Assembly: GCF_000515215.1 (NCBI RefSeq)
Contig: NZ_KI911557.1
Location: 1,261,586 to 1,325,585, forward strand
Length of the DNA: 64,000 bases
Direction: 5' to 3'
Source of the DNA: Methylomonas sp. 11b
Lineage (GTDB): Bacteria; Pseudomonadota; Gammaproteobacteria; Methylococcales; Methylomonadaceae
The translations under genes were made by a program, and so were the position numbers. How positions within the stretch are numbered: position 1 is the first letter of the stretch; the number at the start of each line of letters is the position of its first letter. The notes under the pieces were generated by a model. It was given only the letters and a program-made list of their open reading frames with translations. It was not told where the DNA came from and did not search any database. This document shows positions 54,949 to 63,285 of this stretch, piece after piece.

Positions 54949-55401
54949 TTACTCGGTGGAAATTGACTGGGCTTCGTTTTTCAAAGCAGCATCTAAGGTA
55001 TGCCAAGCCAGCGTGGCGCATTTCACCCGGGCCGGATATTCGCGCACCCCAGCCAACACGGCCAGTTTGCCGATGGCTTCTAGGTTAATATCTTCAGTTT
55101 TACCCGTCGTCATTTCATGAAACTGCTTGAACAAAGTGTCGGCCTCGGTTTCAGTTTTACCTTTGACGATTTCAGTCATTAATGACACGGAAGCCGTGGA
55201 AATCGCGCAACCGGAGCCTTGGAAACTGGCGTCGCTAATCACGTGATCGTCAATTTTCAAAAACAGCGTCAGCCTATCGCCGCACAAAGGATTGAAACCT
55301 TCCACTTGGCGATTGGCATTTTCCATCACCCGAAAATTACGGGGATTACGGTTGTGGTCGAATATGACCTCTTGGTATAGATCGCGTAAATCTTCAAACA
55401 T
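54949..55401 (-). CDS. sufU: SufU-type iron-sulfur assembly scaffold/zinc-dependent sulfur transferase
   Basis: 150 residues. Cysteines in NPLCGDRL, GSGCAIS and RVKCATLAW are the three zinc/cluster ligands of IscU/SufU; the insertion between them and the pairing with SufS identify SufU. It accepts sulfur from SufS. The start overlaps the sufS stop (TAATG). Confidence 0.93.
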   Translation of the reverse strand: MFEDLRDLYQEVIFDHNRNPRNFRVMENANRQVEGFNPLCGDRLTLFLKIDDHVISDASFQGSGCAISTASVSLMTEIVKGKTETEADTLFKQFHEMTTGKTEDINLEAIGKLAVLAGVREYPARVKCATLAWHTLDAALKNEAQSISTE

Positions 55402-56624
55402 TAGCCAAACACCTCTATTAAGGATTTGATGCCTTGCATCAACACATCGATTTCTTGACGGGTATTGTACATGGCAAACGAAGCCCGCGCCGTGGCGGGT
55501 ACGCCGTAAAAGTCCATCACCGGCATGGCGCAGTGGTGACCGGCGCGAATTGCGATGCCCAAACTGTCCAGCATGGTGCCGATGTCGTGCGGATGAATCC
55601 GATCCAGGGTAAACGACAAGATGCCACCCTTGTGCGCCGCCTGTCCTATGATGTTCAGGCCTTTAATCTGCTCGGCTTGCTGAGTAGCGTAATCCAACAA
55701 CTCTGCTTCGTAAGCGGCGACCTTATCCATGCCAATGGCATTGATGTAATCAATCGCCGCGCCCAAGCCAATGATTTCGGCAATGGCCGGGGTGCCCGCT
55801 TCGAATTTATGCGGCAGGCCGGCGTACTCGGTTTTTTCAAAAGTCACCTGCCGAATCATGTCACCTCCACCCTGATAAGGCGGCATAGCTTCCAGCAAAG
55901 CTTGCTTTCCATACAGCACACCGGTGCCGGACGGTCCATAAAGTTTGTGCCCGGAAAACACATAAAAGTCGCAATCCAAGGCTTGTACATCCACCGCCAT
56001 ATGCGGAATCGCTTGCGCGCCGTCCAGCAACACCGGAATGCCTTTAGCGTGGGCGGCAGCTATAATTTTTTCCACCGGATTGATCGTACCCAAGGCGTTG
56101 GACATCTGAGTGATAGCGACCAATTTGGTTTTGGCGTTCAACAATTGCTCAAACTCGTCGAACAGCAACTCGCCTTGCTGATTCATAGGCGCTACCTTCA
56201 ATACCGCCCCCATCTGCTGGCAAAGCATTTGCCAAGGCACGATATTGGCGTGATGCTCCATCGCGCTAATCACGATTTCATCGCCGGCTTGCAGTTGCGA
56301 TTTGCCGTAACTCTGCGCGACCAGGTTTATCGCCTCGGTCGCACCGCGCACGAAGATAATCTCTTTGGTGCTGGCAGCATTGATAAACGCTCTAACCTTT
56401 TCCCGCGCGCCTTCAAACTTGTCCGTAGCCCGCACGCTTAAAGTGTGCACACCACGATGGATGTTGGCGTATTCGTGGCTATAGGTGTACACGATACTGT
56501 CGATCACCGCTTGCGGCTTCTGGCAACTGGCGGCGTTATCCAAATAAACCAAAGGCTTGTTACGGATGGTTTCGCCGAGGATAGGGAAATCGGCGCGGAT
56601 TTGTTTTACTGGAAATATGCTCAT
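55401..56624 (-). CDS. sufS: cysteine desulfurase SufS
   Basis: 407 residues. PLP lysine in YVFSGHKLYGPSGTGVLYG, N-terminal PLVYLDNAASCQKPQAVID, RGATEAINLVAQ, and catalytic cysteine in AGHHCAMPVMDFYG. It mobilises sulfur from cysteine for Fe-S assembly. Part of suf operon; separated from sufD by a Uma2 gene in the opposite direction. Confidence 0.95.
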   Translation of the reverse strand: MSIFPVKQIRADFPILGETIRNKPLVYLDNAASCQKPQAVIDSIVYTYSHEYANIHRGVHTLSVRATDKFEGAREKVRAFINAASTKEIIFVRGATEAINLVAQSYGKSQLQAGDEIVISAMEHHANIVPWQMLCQQMGAVLKVAPMNQQGELLFDEFEQLLNAKTKLVAITQMSNALGTINPVEKIIAAAHAKGIPVLLDGAQAIPHMAVDVQALDCDFYVFSGHKLYGPSGTGVLYGKQALLEAMPPYQGGGDMIRQVTFEKTEYAGLPHKFEAGTPAIAEIIGLGAAIDYINAIGMDKVAAYEAELLDYATQQAEQIKGLNIIGQAAHKGGILSFTLDRIHPHDIGTMLDSLGIAIRAGHHCAMPVMDFYGVPATARASFAMYNTRQEIDVLMQGIKSLIEVFG

Positions 56625-56669
56625 CGCTAACTGTTTGGTTTAATTGATTTCGTCTTTAGTAAACACTAG

Positions 56670-56686
56670 AATCGAGATAGTCGATT
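56670..56686. promoter_or_regulatory. inverted repeat ahead of Uma2/sufS
   Basis: AATCGA-GATAG-TCGATT, perfect 6-bp arms, 6 bp before the Uma2 start and 46 bp upstream of the sufS start. Possible operator for one of the two divergent genes, or chance. Confidence 0.3.
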
Positions 56687-56692
56687 CGATAA

Positions 56693-57265
56693 ATGGATAA
56701 AACTATGGTCGCTGTCTTTCCGCAAAAACACCTTACCGACATCGCCGAGTGGCACCGCATGGGGGAAGCCGGGATTTTCCCGCCGGAAACCCGTATGGAA
56801 CTCATCGAAGGAGAAATCTTACACATGGCGCCGATAGGATTTAATCATGCAGGACATGTTACCCGGTTAACTCGTTACTTCTTCCGTTTGTTGGATGACA
56901 CCGTTTCGATTCGGTCTCAAAACCCCATCCAACTTGGCGATCTATCCGAACCCGAACCTGATTTAGTCTTGGTAAAGCCTGATACCGACGACTACACGAC
57001 TCGCCATCCCGCAGCCTCGGACGTGCTGCTGTTGGTCGAAGTCTCCGACAGCACCCTGCGCTTCGACCGTACCCAAAAACTGCGCCTCTACGCCGGTCAC
57101 AACATCCCGGAATACTGGATCGTTAACCTGATCGACCACTGCCTAGAGGTTTATCGACAACCGCAGGACGGCGACTATCTGGATAAATCCGTAGTGACAA
57201 AAGCCGATAGCATCAATCTCGTGGCTTTACCGGCGCTTCAAGTCTCTATCGCTTCGATCTTATAA
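56693..57265 (+). CDS. Uma2-family (DUF820) restriction-endonuclease-like protein
   Basis: 190 residues. ETRMELIEGEILHMAPIG, PIQLGDLSEPEPDLVLVKP and LLLVEVSDSTLRFDRTQKLR give the PD-(D/E)xK-like nuclease core of Uma2. Function is unknown; the family is abundant in genomes with many mobile genes. It lies antisense within the suf operon, converging on sufD with a 6-bp overlap of the 3' ends. An ATG four codons later is an alternative start. Confidence 0.85.
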   Translation: MDKTMVAVFPQKHLTDIAEWHRMGEAGIFPPETRMELIEGEILHMAPIGFNHAGHVTRLTRYFFRLLDDTVSIRSQNPIQLGDLSEPEPDLVLVKPDTDDYTTRHPAASDVLLLVEVSDSTLRFDRTQKLRLYAGHNIPEYWIVNLIDHCLEVYRQPQDGDYLDKSVVTKADSINLVALPALQVSIASIL

Positions 57266-58549
57266 ACTGATCGCCGGAAACCGCTCCAACAACTCTTTCA
57301 ACAGCAAGGCTTTTAATTCGGCGTTCTCAACCTTATCCACCATCTCATTGGCAAACGCAAAGGTCAGAATGTTTCTGGCCGCCTCTTCATCCAGCCCTCG
57401 TGATTGCAGATAAAACACCGATTTTTCTTCCAACTGCCCTACCGTCACTCCGTGCGAACACTTTACGTCGTCGGCATAAATCTCCAACTGCGGCTTGGTG
57501 TCTACTTCCGCGTCCGCCGATAACAGTAGGTTGCGATTATTCATTTCCGAATCGGTCTGCTGGGCATCCTCCGCCACGACCACCCGACCTTGAAACACCC
57601 CGCGCGCCTTGTTATCCAATACGCCTTTGTAAAACTCGCGACTAATACCGTGCGGCTTTAGATGGTTGATGCGGGTGTGATTATCGATATGTTGGCGTTT
57701 ATTGGCCACGAACAAACCGTTCAAAGAACATTCCGCTGCGGTATCCAAATCGCTATGAATATCGCTGCGCGCTAAACCGCTACCCAAAGCAAAATTATGA
57801 TGATTAAAGCGGCTATCTCGGGCCTGCTTAACGTAAGTGCCACCAAAATGCTGGGCTTTTTCGCTTTCAAGCTGGACTTTGTAAAGCGTCAAACCGGCAT
57901 TGTTGCCCAACAGGCATTCACTGACGGAGGCGGTGAAATAGCTATCGACGCTGCCGACATAGGTTTCGATAATTTCCGCTTCGGCTTGCTCATTCAGGAC
58001 AAACAAATTCCGTGTTGCTGCCAGCGCATCGGCTTGGGTAACCACGTGCAGAATCTGCAGAGGCTTTTCCAATTGCTGCTTAGGCCCCACTTCGATCACC
58101 ACACCGTCGGCGAACCAGGCATTATTGAACGCCACTAGATTATGTTCAGTGCTAGTGACGGCTTGACCCAATCGGCTTTCCAACCATGCCGGACGGTCTT
58201 GCAAAGCCTGTTTAAGACTGGAAACAGACACTTTGTCTGACAAGTCTTGCAGGCGCGACAAGGACTCGGAAAACTGACCGTTGACCACTACCACAGTCGC
58301 TGTGTCATCCAATCGGTACTGATTCAACCAGTCTTCATCGACTGTCTGGCTGGCGCTGGGAGCAAACAGGGTTTTATTCAGCGCCGACAAATTGGTGTAA
58401 CGCCACTCTTCCTCTCGATTGCCAGGAAAGCCGCTGACGCCAAAAGCCTGCAAGGCCTCTTTTCTAAAGCCTTGCAGCCAAGGCAAATCCAGCCCCGGCA
58501 AGCTCGCCGCCAAGCGGGAATATTCCGTTAAATACGCTGCGCCGCTCAT
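57260..58549 (-). CDS. sufD: Fe-S assembly protein SufD
   Basis: 429 residues. The C-terminal SufBD beta-helix (ARDSRFNHHNFALGSGLARSD, LDNKARGVFQGRVVV, DVKCSHGVTVGQLEEKSVFYLQSRG) and the N-terminal NREEEWRYTNLSAL are typical. With SufB and SufC it forms the cluster-building scaffold. Overlaps sufC by 4 bp. Confidence 0.95.
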   Translation of the reverse strand: MSGAAYLTEYSRLAASLPGLDLPWLQGFRKEALQAFGVSGFPGNREEEWRYTNLSALNKTLFAPSASQTVDEDWLNQYRLDDTATVVVVNGQFSESLSRLQDLSDKVSVSSLKQALQDRPAWLESRLGQAVTSTEHNLVAFNNAWFADGVVIEVGPKQQLEKPLQILHVVTQADALAATRNLFVLNEQAEAEIIETYVGSVDSYFTASVSECLLGNNAGLTLYKVQLESEKAQHFGGTYVKQARDSRFNHHNFALGSGLARSDIHSDLDTAAECSLNGLFVANKRQHIDNHTRINHLKPHGISREFYKGVLDNKARGVFQGRVVVAEDAQQTDSEMNNRNLLLSADAEVDTKPQLEIYADDVKCSHGVTVGQLEEKSVFYLQSRGLDEEAARNILTFAFANEMVDKVENAELKALLLKELLERFPAISL

Positions 58550-59295
58550 GCCGCTTGCCCTTCCAGCCAGCTATAACCGCGTTCTTCCAACTCCAGCGCC
58601 AGTTCCGGCCCACCGGATTTAACAATCTTGCCGTCGGCCAACACATGCACCACGTCGGGCTTGATGTAGTCCAGCAGACGTTGGTAATGGGTGATCATCA
58701 AGAATGAACGCTCGGGGTTACGCAAGGAGTTCACGCCTTCGGAGACGATACGCAGCGCGTCGATATCCAAACCGGAATCGGTTTCGTCGAGGATGCAAAG
58801 CTTGGGCTCCAATATGGCCGCCTGCAAAATCTCGTTACGTTTCTTCTCCCCGCCGGAAAAGCCTTCGTTAACCGCTCGGTATAAGAATTTTTCGTCCATC
58901 TGCAGCAGCTTGACCTTACTTTTCACAATGGTCAGAAAATCCATCGCATCCACTTCCGGCAAACCCTGATGTTTGCGCATGGCATTCAGCGCCGCTTTCA
59001 ACAAATAGATATTGCTGACACCGGGAATTTCCACCGGGTATTGAAAGGCCAGAAACACCCCTTCACGGGCGCGGATTTCCGGAGCCAATTCCAAGAGGTC
59101 TTTACCGTTATAGGTCACACTACCTTCAGTGACCGTGTAACCGGCTTTACCAGACAACACATGCGACAAGGTGCTCTTGCCGGCGCCGTTAGGGCCCATG
59201 ATGGCGTGAACTTCACCTGGGTTTATGTCCAGGGTTAGGCCTTTTAGTATGGGTTTGTCGTTGATGGTTACGTGGAGATTTTTTATGCTGAGCAT
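58546..59295 (-). CDS. sufC: Fe-S assembly ATPase SufC
   Basis: 249 residues from ATG 59295 (four codons shorter than the open frame). Walker A GPNGAGKSTLSHVLSG, signature GFSGGEKKRNEILQ and Walker B CILDETDSGLDIDALRIV are the ABC ATPase hallmarks of SufC. It drives SufBCD scaffold rearrangement. It is separated from sufB by about 900 bp of repeats. Confidence 0.96.
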   Translation of the reverse strand: MLSIKNLHVTINDKPILKGLTLDINPGEVHAIMGPNGAGKSTLSHVLSGKAGYTVTEGSVTYNGKDLLELAPEIRAREGVFLAFQYPVEIPGVSNIYLLKAALNAMRKHQGLPEVDAMDFLTIVKSKVKLLQMDEKFLYRAVNEGFSGGEKKRNEILQAAILEPKLCILDETDSGLDIDALRIVSEGVNSLRNPERSFLMITHYQRLLDYIKPDVVHVLADGKIVKSGGPELALELEERGYSWLEGQAA

Positions 59296-59340
59296 ACGTA
59301 TGGTCACCTAAGTTTTTTTAAATAATTCCGAACCTAATCT

Positions 59341-59386
59341 TTCCCACGCTCCGGCGTGGGAACGCAGCTTTTGACGCTCCAGCGTC
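59341..59386. repeat. REP-like double hairpin (family C)
   Basis: TTCCCACGC-TCCG-GCGTGGGAA (59341-59362) is a 9-bp perfect stem, followed by GACGC-TCCA-GCGTC (59373-59386). Small GC-rich hairpins of this type are widespread in proteobacterial intergenic DNA. Starts 45 bp upstream of the sufC start. Confidence 0.6.
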
Positions 59387-59434
59387 ATCATTAGCCTAGC
59401 TAGGTTGAATAACCCAGCATTTAAATCTTTGTTA

Positions 59435-59697
59435 TGTGTCGCTATCGCGACGGATTGTTTTGACGTCGGGTCTCGGCCCGACAGCCGAGATACTTTTCTT
59501 TGCTTGTCCAAAGAAAAGTATCCAAAAGAAAAGACACCCGGACGCCGCTTGTTTCCTGCGCTCCGAAGCTTCTGAACGGGGTTGCCGAAAGGGGCTTCCT
59601 GCCCCTTCGACAACGTGCGGCATCCCTGCCGCACCCCTACGGGCTATTCCGTTCAAAAGCTCCGGTGCTCGGCGCGGCATACGGGGCCAAAACCATC
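59435..59697 (-). repeat. structured dispersed repeat, family A, copy 2 (inverted)
   Basis: Same element as 35351-35615, on the minus strand. Hairpin 59615-59622/59627-59634 is 8 bp (loop GGGA on the minus strand); outer stem 59565-59579 with 59649-59663 pairs over 15 positions with two wobbles on the minus strand; 59581-59595 with 59601-59614; and a 14-bp stem 59489-59502/59509-59522. The outer end differs from the other copies. Reading frames in it look spurious. Confidence 0.9.
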
Positions 59698-59735
59698 CGC
59701 CGCCGAAAGCTATCCATGCTAAAAAATCAAAATGC

Positions 59736-59793
59736 GTAGGATGTGCTGAACGTAGTGAAGCGCATCTGTCGCGAACGATGCGCCTCCTATCGT
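59736..59793 (+). repeat. dispersed short repeat, family B, copy 2
   Basis: Begins GTAGGATGTGCTGAACGTAG; matches the minus-strand copy at 33482-33539. Contains the stem GCGCATC/GATGCGC. Lies between the two family A copies. Confidence 0.75.
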
Positions 59794-59850
59794 CGGCAGC
59801 ATCCCACATCCAATACAAACAAGATAATCTAACCACTATCAATCCCGCGT

Positions 59851-60113
59851 CGGGGTTACTCCCGTTATTCCGCCCCGAGCATCGCAGCTTTTGGCGAGAT
59901 TGGCCCGCAGGGGAGCGGCAGGGATGCCGCTCGTTTTCGGAGGGGCTGGGAAGCCCCTTCCGAAAACCCTCGCCAAAAGCGAGACGCGCAGGATAAAGGC
60001 GGAATTCCGGGTGGCCTTTTCTTTGGATACTTTCTTTTGGCCAAGCAAAAGAAAGTATCTCGGCTGTCGGGCCGATACCCGACTTTTAAATAAACCGGTC
60101 GCGATAGCGACAC
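59851..60113 (+). repeat. structured dispersed repeat, family A, copy 3
   Basis: 263 bp, same orientation as copy 1. Outer stem 59887-59898 with 59969-59980 (12 bp perfect); hairpin 59913-59920/59925-59932 (8 bp, loop GGGA); hairpin 59933-59946/59953-59967; 14-bp stem 60026-60039/60046-60059. The stem sequences differ from copies 1 and 2 but remain paired. Confidence 0.9.
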
Positions 60114-60121
60114 CTTACCCC

Positions 60122-60170
60122 AGTTGATTCCATTCATGGTTCGACAAGCTCACCACGAACGGAATCAACT
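60122..60170. repeat. long imperfect palindromic repeat (family D)
   Basis: 60122-60140 pairs with 60152-60170 over 19 positions with two mismatches (wobbles in RNA) around an 11-nt loop TCGACAAGCTC. Sequences of this type occur as dispersed repeats in many proteobacteria. Lies 30 bp beyond the sufB stop. Confidence 0.65.
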
Positions 60171-60200
60171 CGCCACCACCAACAGCTCACAAAATCCAAT

Positions 60201-61649
60201 TTACCCAACCGCCCCCTCAAGACTAATCCCCAACAATGCCTGCGCCTCAACCGCAAATTCCATCGGCAACTCCTTAAACACTTCCTTACAAAATCCATTC
60301 ACAATCATCGACACCGCATCTTCAGCAGACAAACCACGTTGTTGGCAAAAGAACAATTGATCTTCACTGATCTTGGAGGTGGTGGCTTCGTGCTCAATCT
60401 GCGCGGTCGGCTGTTTCACTTCCACATAAGGGAACGTGTGTGCGCCGCATTTATCACCAACCAACAGCGAATCACATTGGGTATGGTTACGAGCGTTTTC
60501 AGCAGACTTAGCGACTTTCACCAAACCACGATAAGTGTTTTGCGCCCGACCGGCGGAAATACCCTTGGACACGATGGTGCTGCGGGTGTTTTTGCCGATG
60601 TGGATCATCTTGGTGCCGGTGTCGGCTTGTTGCAAGTTGTTGGTCAACGCCACTGAATAAAACTCGCCGACCGAATCATCGCCTAGCAATACGCAACTTG
60701 GGTATTTCCAGGTGATCGCCGAGCCGGTTTCGACTTGGGTCCAGGACACTTTGGAATTGTGACCGCGGCACTCGGCGCGCTTAGTCACGAAGTTATAGAT
60801 GCCGCCCTTGCCGTCCTTGTCGCCCGGATACCAGTTTTGGACGGTGGAATATTTGATCTGGGCATTATCCAGCGCCACCAGTTCTACCACCGCCGCATGC
60901 AGTTGGTTTTCGTCGCGCATTGGCGCGGTGCACCCTTCTAAGTAGGAGACATGCGAACCTTCGTCGGCGATGATCAGGGTTCTTTCAAATTGGCCAGTGT
61001 TGGCGGCGTTGATCCGAAAATAGGTCGACAACTCCATCGGGCAGCGCACACCTTTGGGGATGTATACAAAAGAACCGTCGGTAAACACAGCGGCATTCAA
61101 TGCCGCGAAAAAGTTATCGCCCGTCGGCACTACGCTACCGAGGTATTGCTTCACTAAGTCCGGATGTTCATGCAAGGCTTCGGAAATCGGGCAGAAAATC
61201 ACCCCGGCATCTTTCAATTTGCCTTTAAAAGTGGTGGCTACCGACACACTGTCGAACACTGCGTCGACTGCGATACCAGCCAAGCGCTCTTGTTCGTCGA
61301 GCGGGATGCCGAGCTTTTTATAAGTATCCAGCAATTCCGGATCGACTTCATCAAGGCTTTTCGGGCCGGCTTTCTTTGACTTTGGCGCCGAGTAGTAACT
61401 AATGGACTGATAATCGATAGGATCGATTTTCAGTTGCGCCCAGTCTGGCGAGGGCATGGTCTGCCAATGCCGGAAGGCTTTCAGCCGGTATTCCAGCATG
61501 AATTCCGGCTCGTTTTTGACTTTGGACAGCCGACGAATCACGTCTTCGTCCAGGCCTGGCGGAAACGTATCGACTTCCAGTTCGGTCACAAAGCCTTGTT
61601 TGTATTCCTGACTGATGAGATGTTCAATTTCTTGGGCGCTAGTAGACAT
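60201..61649 (-). CDS. sufB: Fe-S assembly protein SufB
   Basis: 482 residues from ATG 61649 (the frame continues 4 codons to a TTG). Conserved [52 protein letters not shown] and the C-terminal [20 protein letters not shown]. Scaffold and essential partner of SufC and SufD. It lies just after its Rrf2 regulator. Confidence 0.97.
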   Translation of the reverse strand: MSTSAQEIEHLISQEYKQGFVTELEVDTFPPGLDEDVIRRLSKVKNEPEFMLEYRLKAFRHWQTMPSPDWAQLKIDPIDYQSISYYSAPKSKKAGPKSLDEVDPELLDTYKKLGIPLDEQERLAGIAVDAVFDSVSVATTFKGKLKDAGVIFCPISEALHEHPDLVKQYLGSVVPTGDNFFAALNAAVFTDGSFVYIPKGVRCPMELSTYFRINAANTGQFERTLIIADEGSHVSYLEGCTAPMRDENQLHAAVVELVALDNAQIKYSTVQNWYPGDKDGKGGIYNFVTKRAECRGHNSKVSWTQVETGSAITWKYPSCVLLGDDSVGEFYSVALTNNLQQADTGTKMIHIGKNTRSTIVSKGISAGRAQNTYRGLVKVAKSAENARNHTQCDSLLVGDKCGAHTFPYVEVKQPTAQIEHEATTSKISEDQLFFCQQRGLSAEDAVSMIVNGFCKEVFKELPMEFAVEAQALLGISLEGAVG

Positions 61650-61664
61650 AATCGTTTTCAATAA

Positions 61665-62114
61665 TTAGCGAAACAACTGGTTAACCGGAATGGAGACTTC
61701 TTCCGGCGGCTTAAACGGCAAAATCAAATCAGCCAAGGTTACCGATTCCAGGGCATTGGCGATCTTTTGGTTGATCAAATGCCAATTGCCCTGAATCCGG
61801 CAACCACTGGCTTGATCGCAACTCTTGTGCGATACGGTACATTCAGTCAGGGCAATCGGCCCTTCCAGAGCAAAAATCACGGTGGCCACGCTGATCCGGC
61901 TAGGCTCTTTAGCCAAGGCGTAGCCGCCTTTTGCGCCGCGCATAGACACCAACACACCTGCCTTGAGCAATATCTTTAAGATCTTACTTACCGTTGGCTG
62001 CGAGATGCCGGTGGCCTCAGCAATTTCTAAAGCCCCATGCACACAACTCCTGTCCCTTGCCATGTAGCTCAAGATCACCGTGGCATAGTCTGTTAGCTTG
62101 CTCAACCTTAACAT
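61665..62114 (-). CDS. Rrf2-family Fe-S cluster regulator of the suf operon
   Basis: 149 residues. Winged helix RLSKLTDYATVILSYMARD and ATGISQPTVSKILKILLKAG; three cysteines (ECTVSHKSC, SGCRIQ) in the position of the [2Fe-2S] ligands of IscR-like proteins. In this family the regulator represses suf genes when clusters are plentiful. An exact match to the core of the IscR type 1 box sits at its own promoter. It is the first gene of the operon. Confidence 0.93.
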   Translation of the reverse strand: MLRLSKLTDYATVILSYMARDRSCVHGALEIAEATGISQPTVSKILKILLKAGVLVSMRGAKGGYALAKEPSRISVATVIFALEGPIALTECTVSHKSCDQASGCRIQGNWHLINQKIANALESVTLADLILPFKPPEEVSIPVNQLFR

Positions 62115-62134
62115 CGCGCTCCCTTTACATTTAG

Positions 62135-62147
62135 GACTATTTTAGTC
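62135..62147. promoter_or_regulatory. IscR type 1-like operator of the suf operon
   Basis: Minus strand GACTAAAATAGTC matches all 13 positions of the core GACTRWWWYAGTC of the IscR type 1 motif; the outer flanks match poorly. It lies 21-33 bp upstream of the Rrf2 ATG (62114), where it could block transcription. Confidence 0.7.
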
Positions 62148-62347
62148 TTATTTAAATCCTTAGTAAACAGCTTGGTTATTAAAGATCTTATTTTCCCATG
62201 AACACCGTTATCTTGTGAGTTCTCGTACACGGCGTTATCTGGTTCAGCATCGGGGAAAAACAGCTTGCAACAACTTTTCCCTGAAAATCTTGGTTTTTTG
62301 CAATACACTTCTTAAGAGAACGAAACGCACTCCATTTGATAAAAGCC

Positions 62348-63115
62348 ATGACCCAAACTCGCAGCCCTATTGTTTTGATGTACCACGGTACGCCCGACGC
62401 TCAACCCGAGTCGCATTACTCGATAAGCGCGGACTTGTTTGCGAAGCATTTGCGGTATCTAAAGCAAGAAGGTTGGACAACGGTTTTGTTCAAAGACTTG
62501 CAAAGTACCAAATCGCTACCTGAAAAAAGTGTGGTCATTACTTTTGATGATGGCTACGAAGACAACTATCCGGGGGCTTTTTTGCCTCTGATGGTACTTG
62601 GGATGAAGGCCACATGGTTTATCGCTACCGATTGCATCGGCGGTCATGCCCATTGGCTAGGCAAACCATCAACTCAGACACGGATGCTAACGACGGAACG
62701 ACTGCTTGAAATGCATGCAGCCGGAATGGAAGTTGCTTCGCACACCTGCTCGCATCCAGACCTATCGATACTCAGCGCAGACCAACAACAGTTCGAACTT
62801 TCAAAAGCCAAAGCTGTCCTCGAAGATTTATTGTCGACCCAAGTCAGCAGCCTGGCCTATCCCTTTGGCAGATTCAACTCGGATTCGATCACTTTGGCCG
62901 AACGGACAGGCTATAGCATGGCTTGTACCACCCGTCCCGGCTGGTTCGATAGCGAACCAAACCCTTACCTAGTTAGACGTATTGCCATATTCTCCGGCGA
63001 CAGTGTCAGCACACTAGCCCGCAAATTAAACTTTGCGGATAACGATGTATCGTGGAAAAAAATGACGCGCTACTATGCGAACCGTGTTTGGGATAAACTG
63101 GTTCATACGATTTGA
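62348..63115 (+). CDS. polysaccharide deacetylase (NodB-family)
   Basis: 255 residues from the ATG at 62348; a TTG at 62336 is in frame. YHGTPDA starts the domain, VVITFDDGYEDNYPGAF gives the catalytic Asp and metal Asp, and ASHTCSHPDL gives the HxxxH metal histidines. It likely de-N-acetylates a cell-surface or exopolysaccharide sugar. Downstream is a glycosyltransferase, suggesting a surface polysaccharide cluster that continues beyond the window. Confidence 0.9.
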   Translation: MTQTRSPIVLMYHGTPDAQPESHYSISADLFAKHLRYLKQEGWTTVLFKDLQSTKSLPEKSVVITFDDGYEDNYPGAFLPLMVLGMKATWFIATDCIGGHAHWLGKPSTQTRMLTTERLLEMHAAGMEVASHTCSHPDLSILSADQQQFELSKAKAVLEDLLSTQVSSLAYPFGRFNSDSITLAERTGYSMACTTRPGWFDSEPNPYLVRRIAIFSGDSVSTLARKLNFADNDVSWKKMTRYYANRVWDKLVHTI

Positions 63116-63285
63116 TTGCCAATCACTGCAGATTTTAGCGAAGCTATGAATCAACAGTGATTAAGGGCGCAGAAATTCGTCACCACCAGAATTCAAAATT
63201 TTTACGCCGAGCTCAAAAACCCAGAACCTTGAACATGACTTTGCCCGGCAACTCTTTACCACTCTCTGCATTTAGATATCGACAA

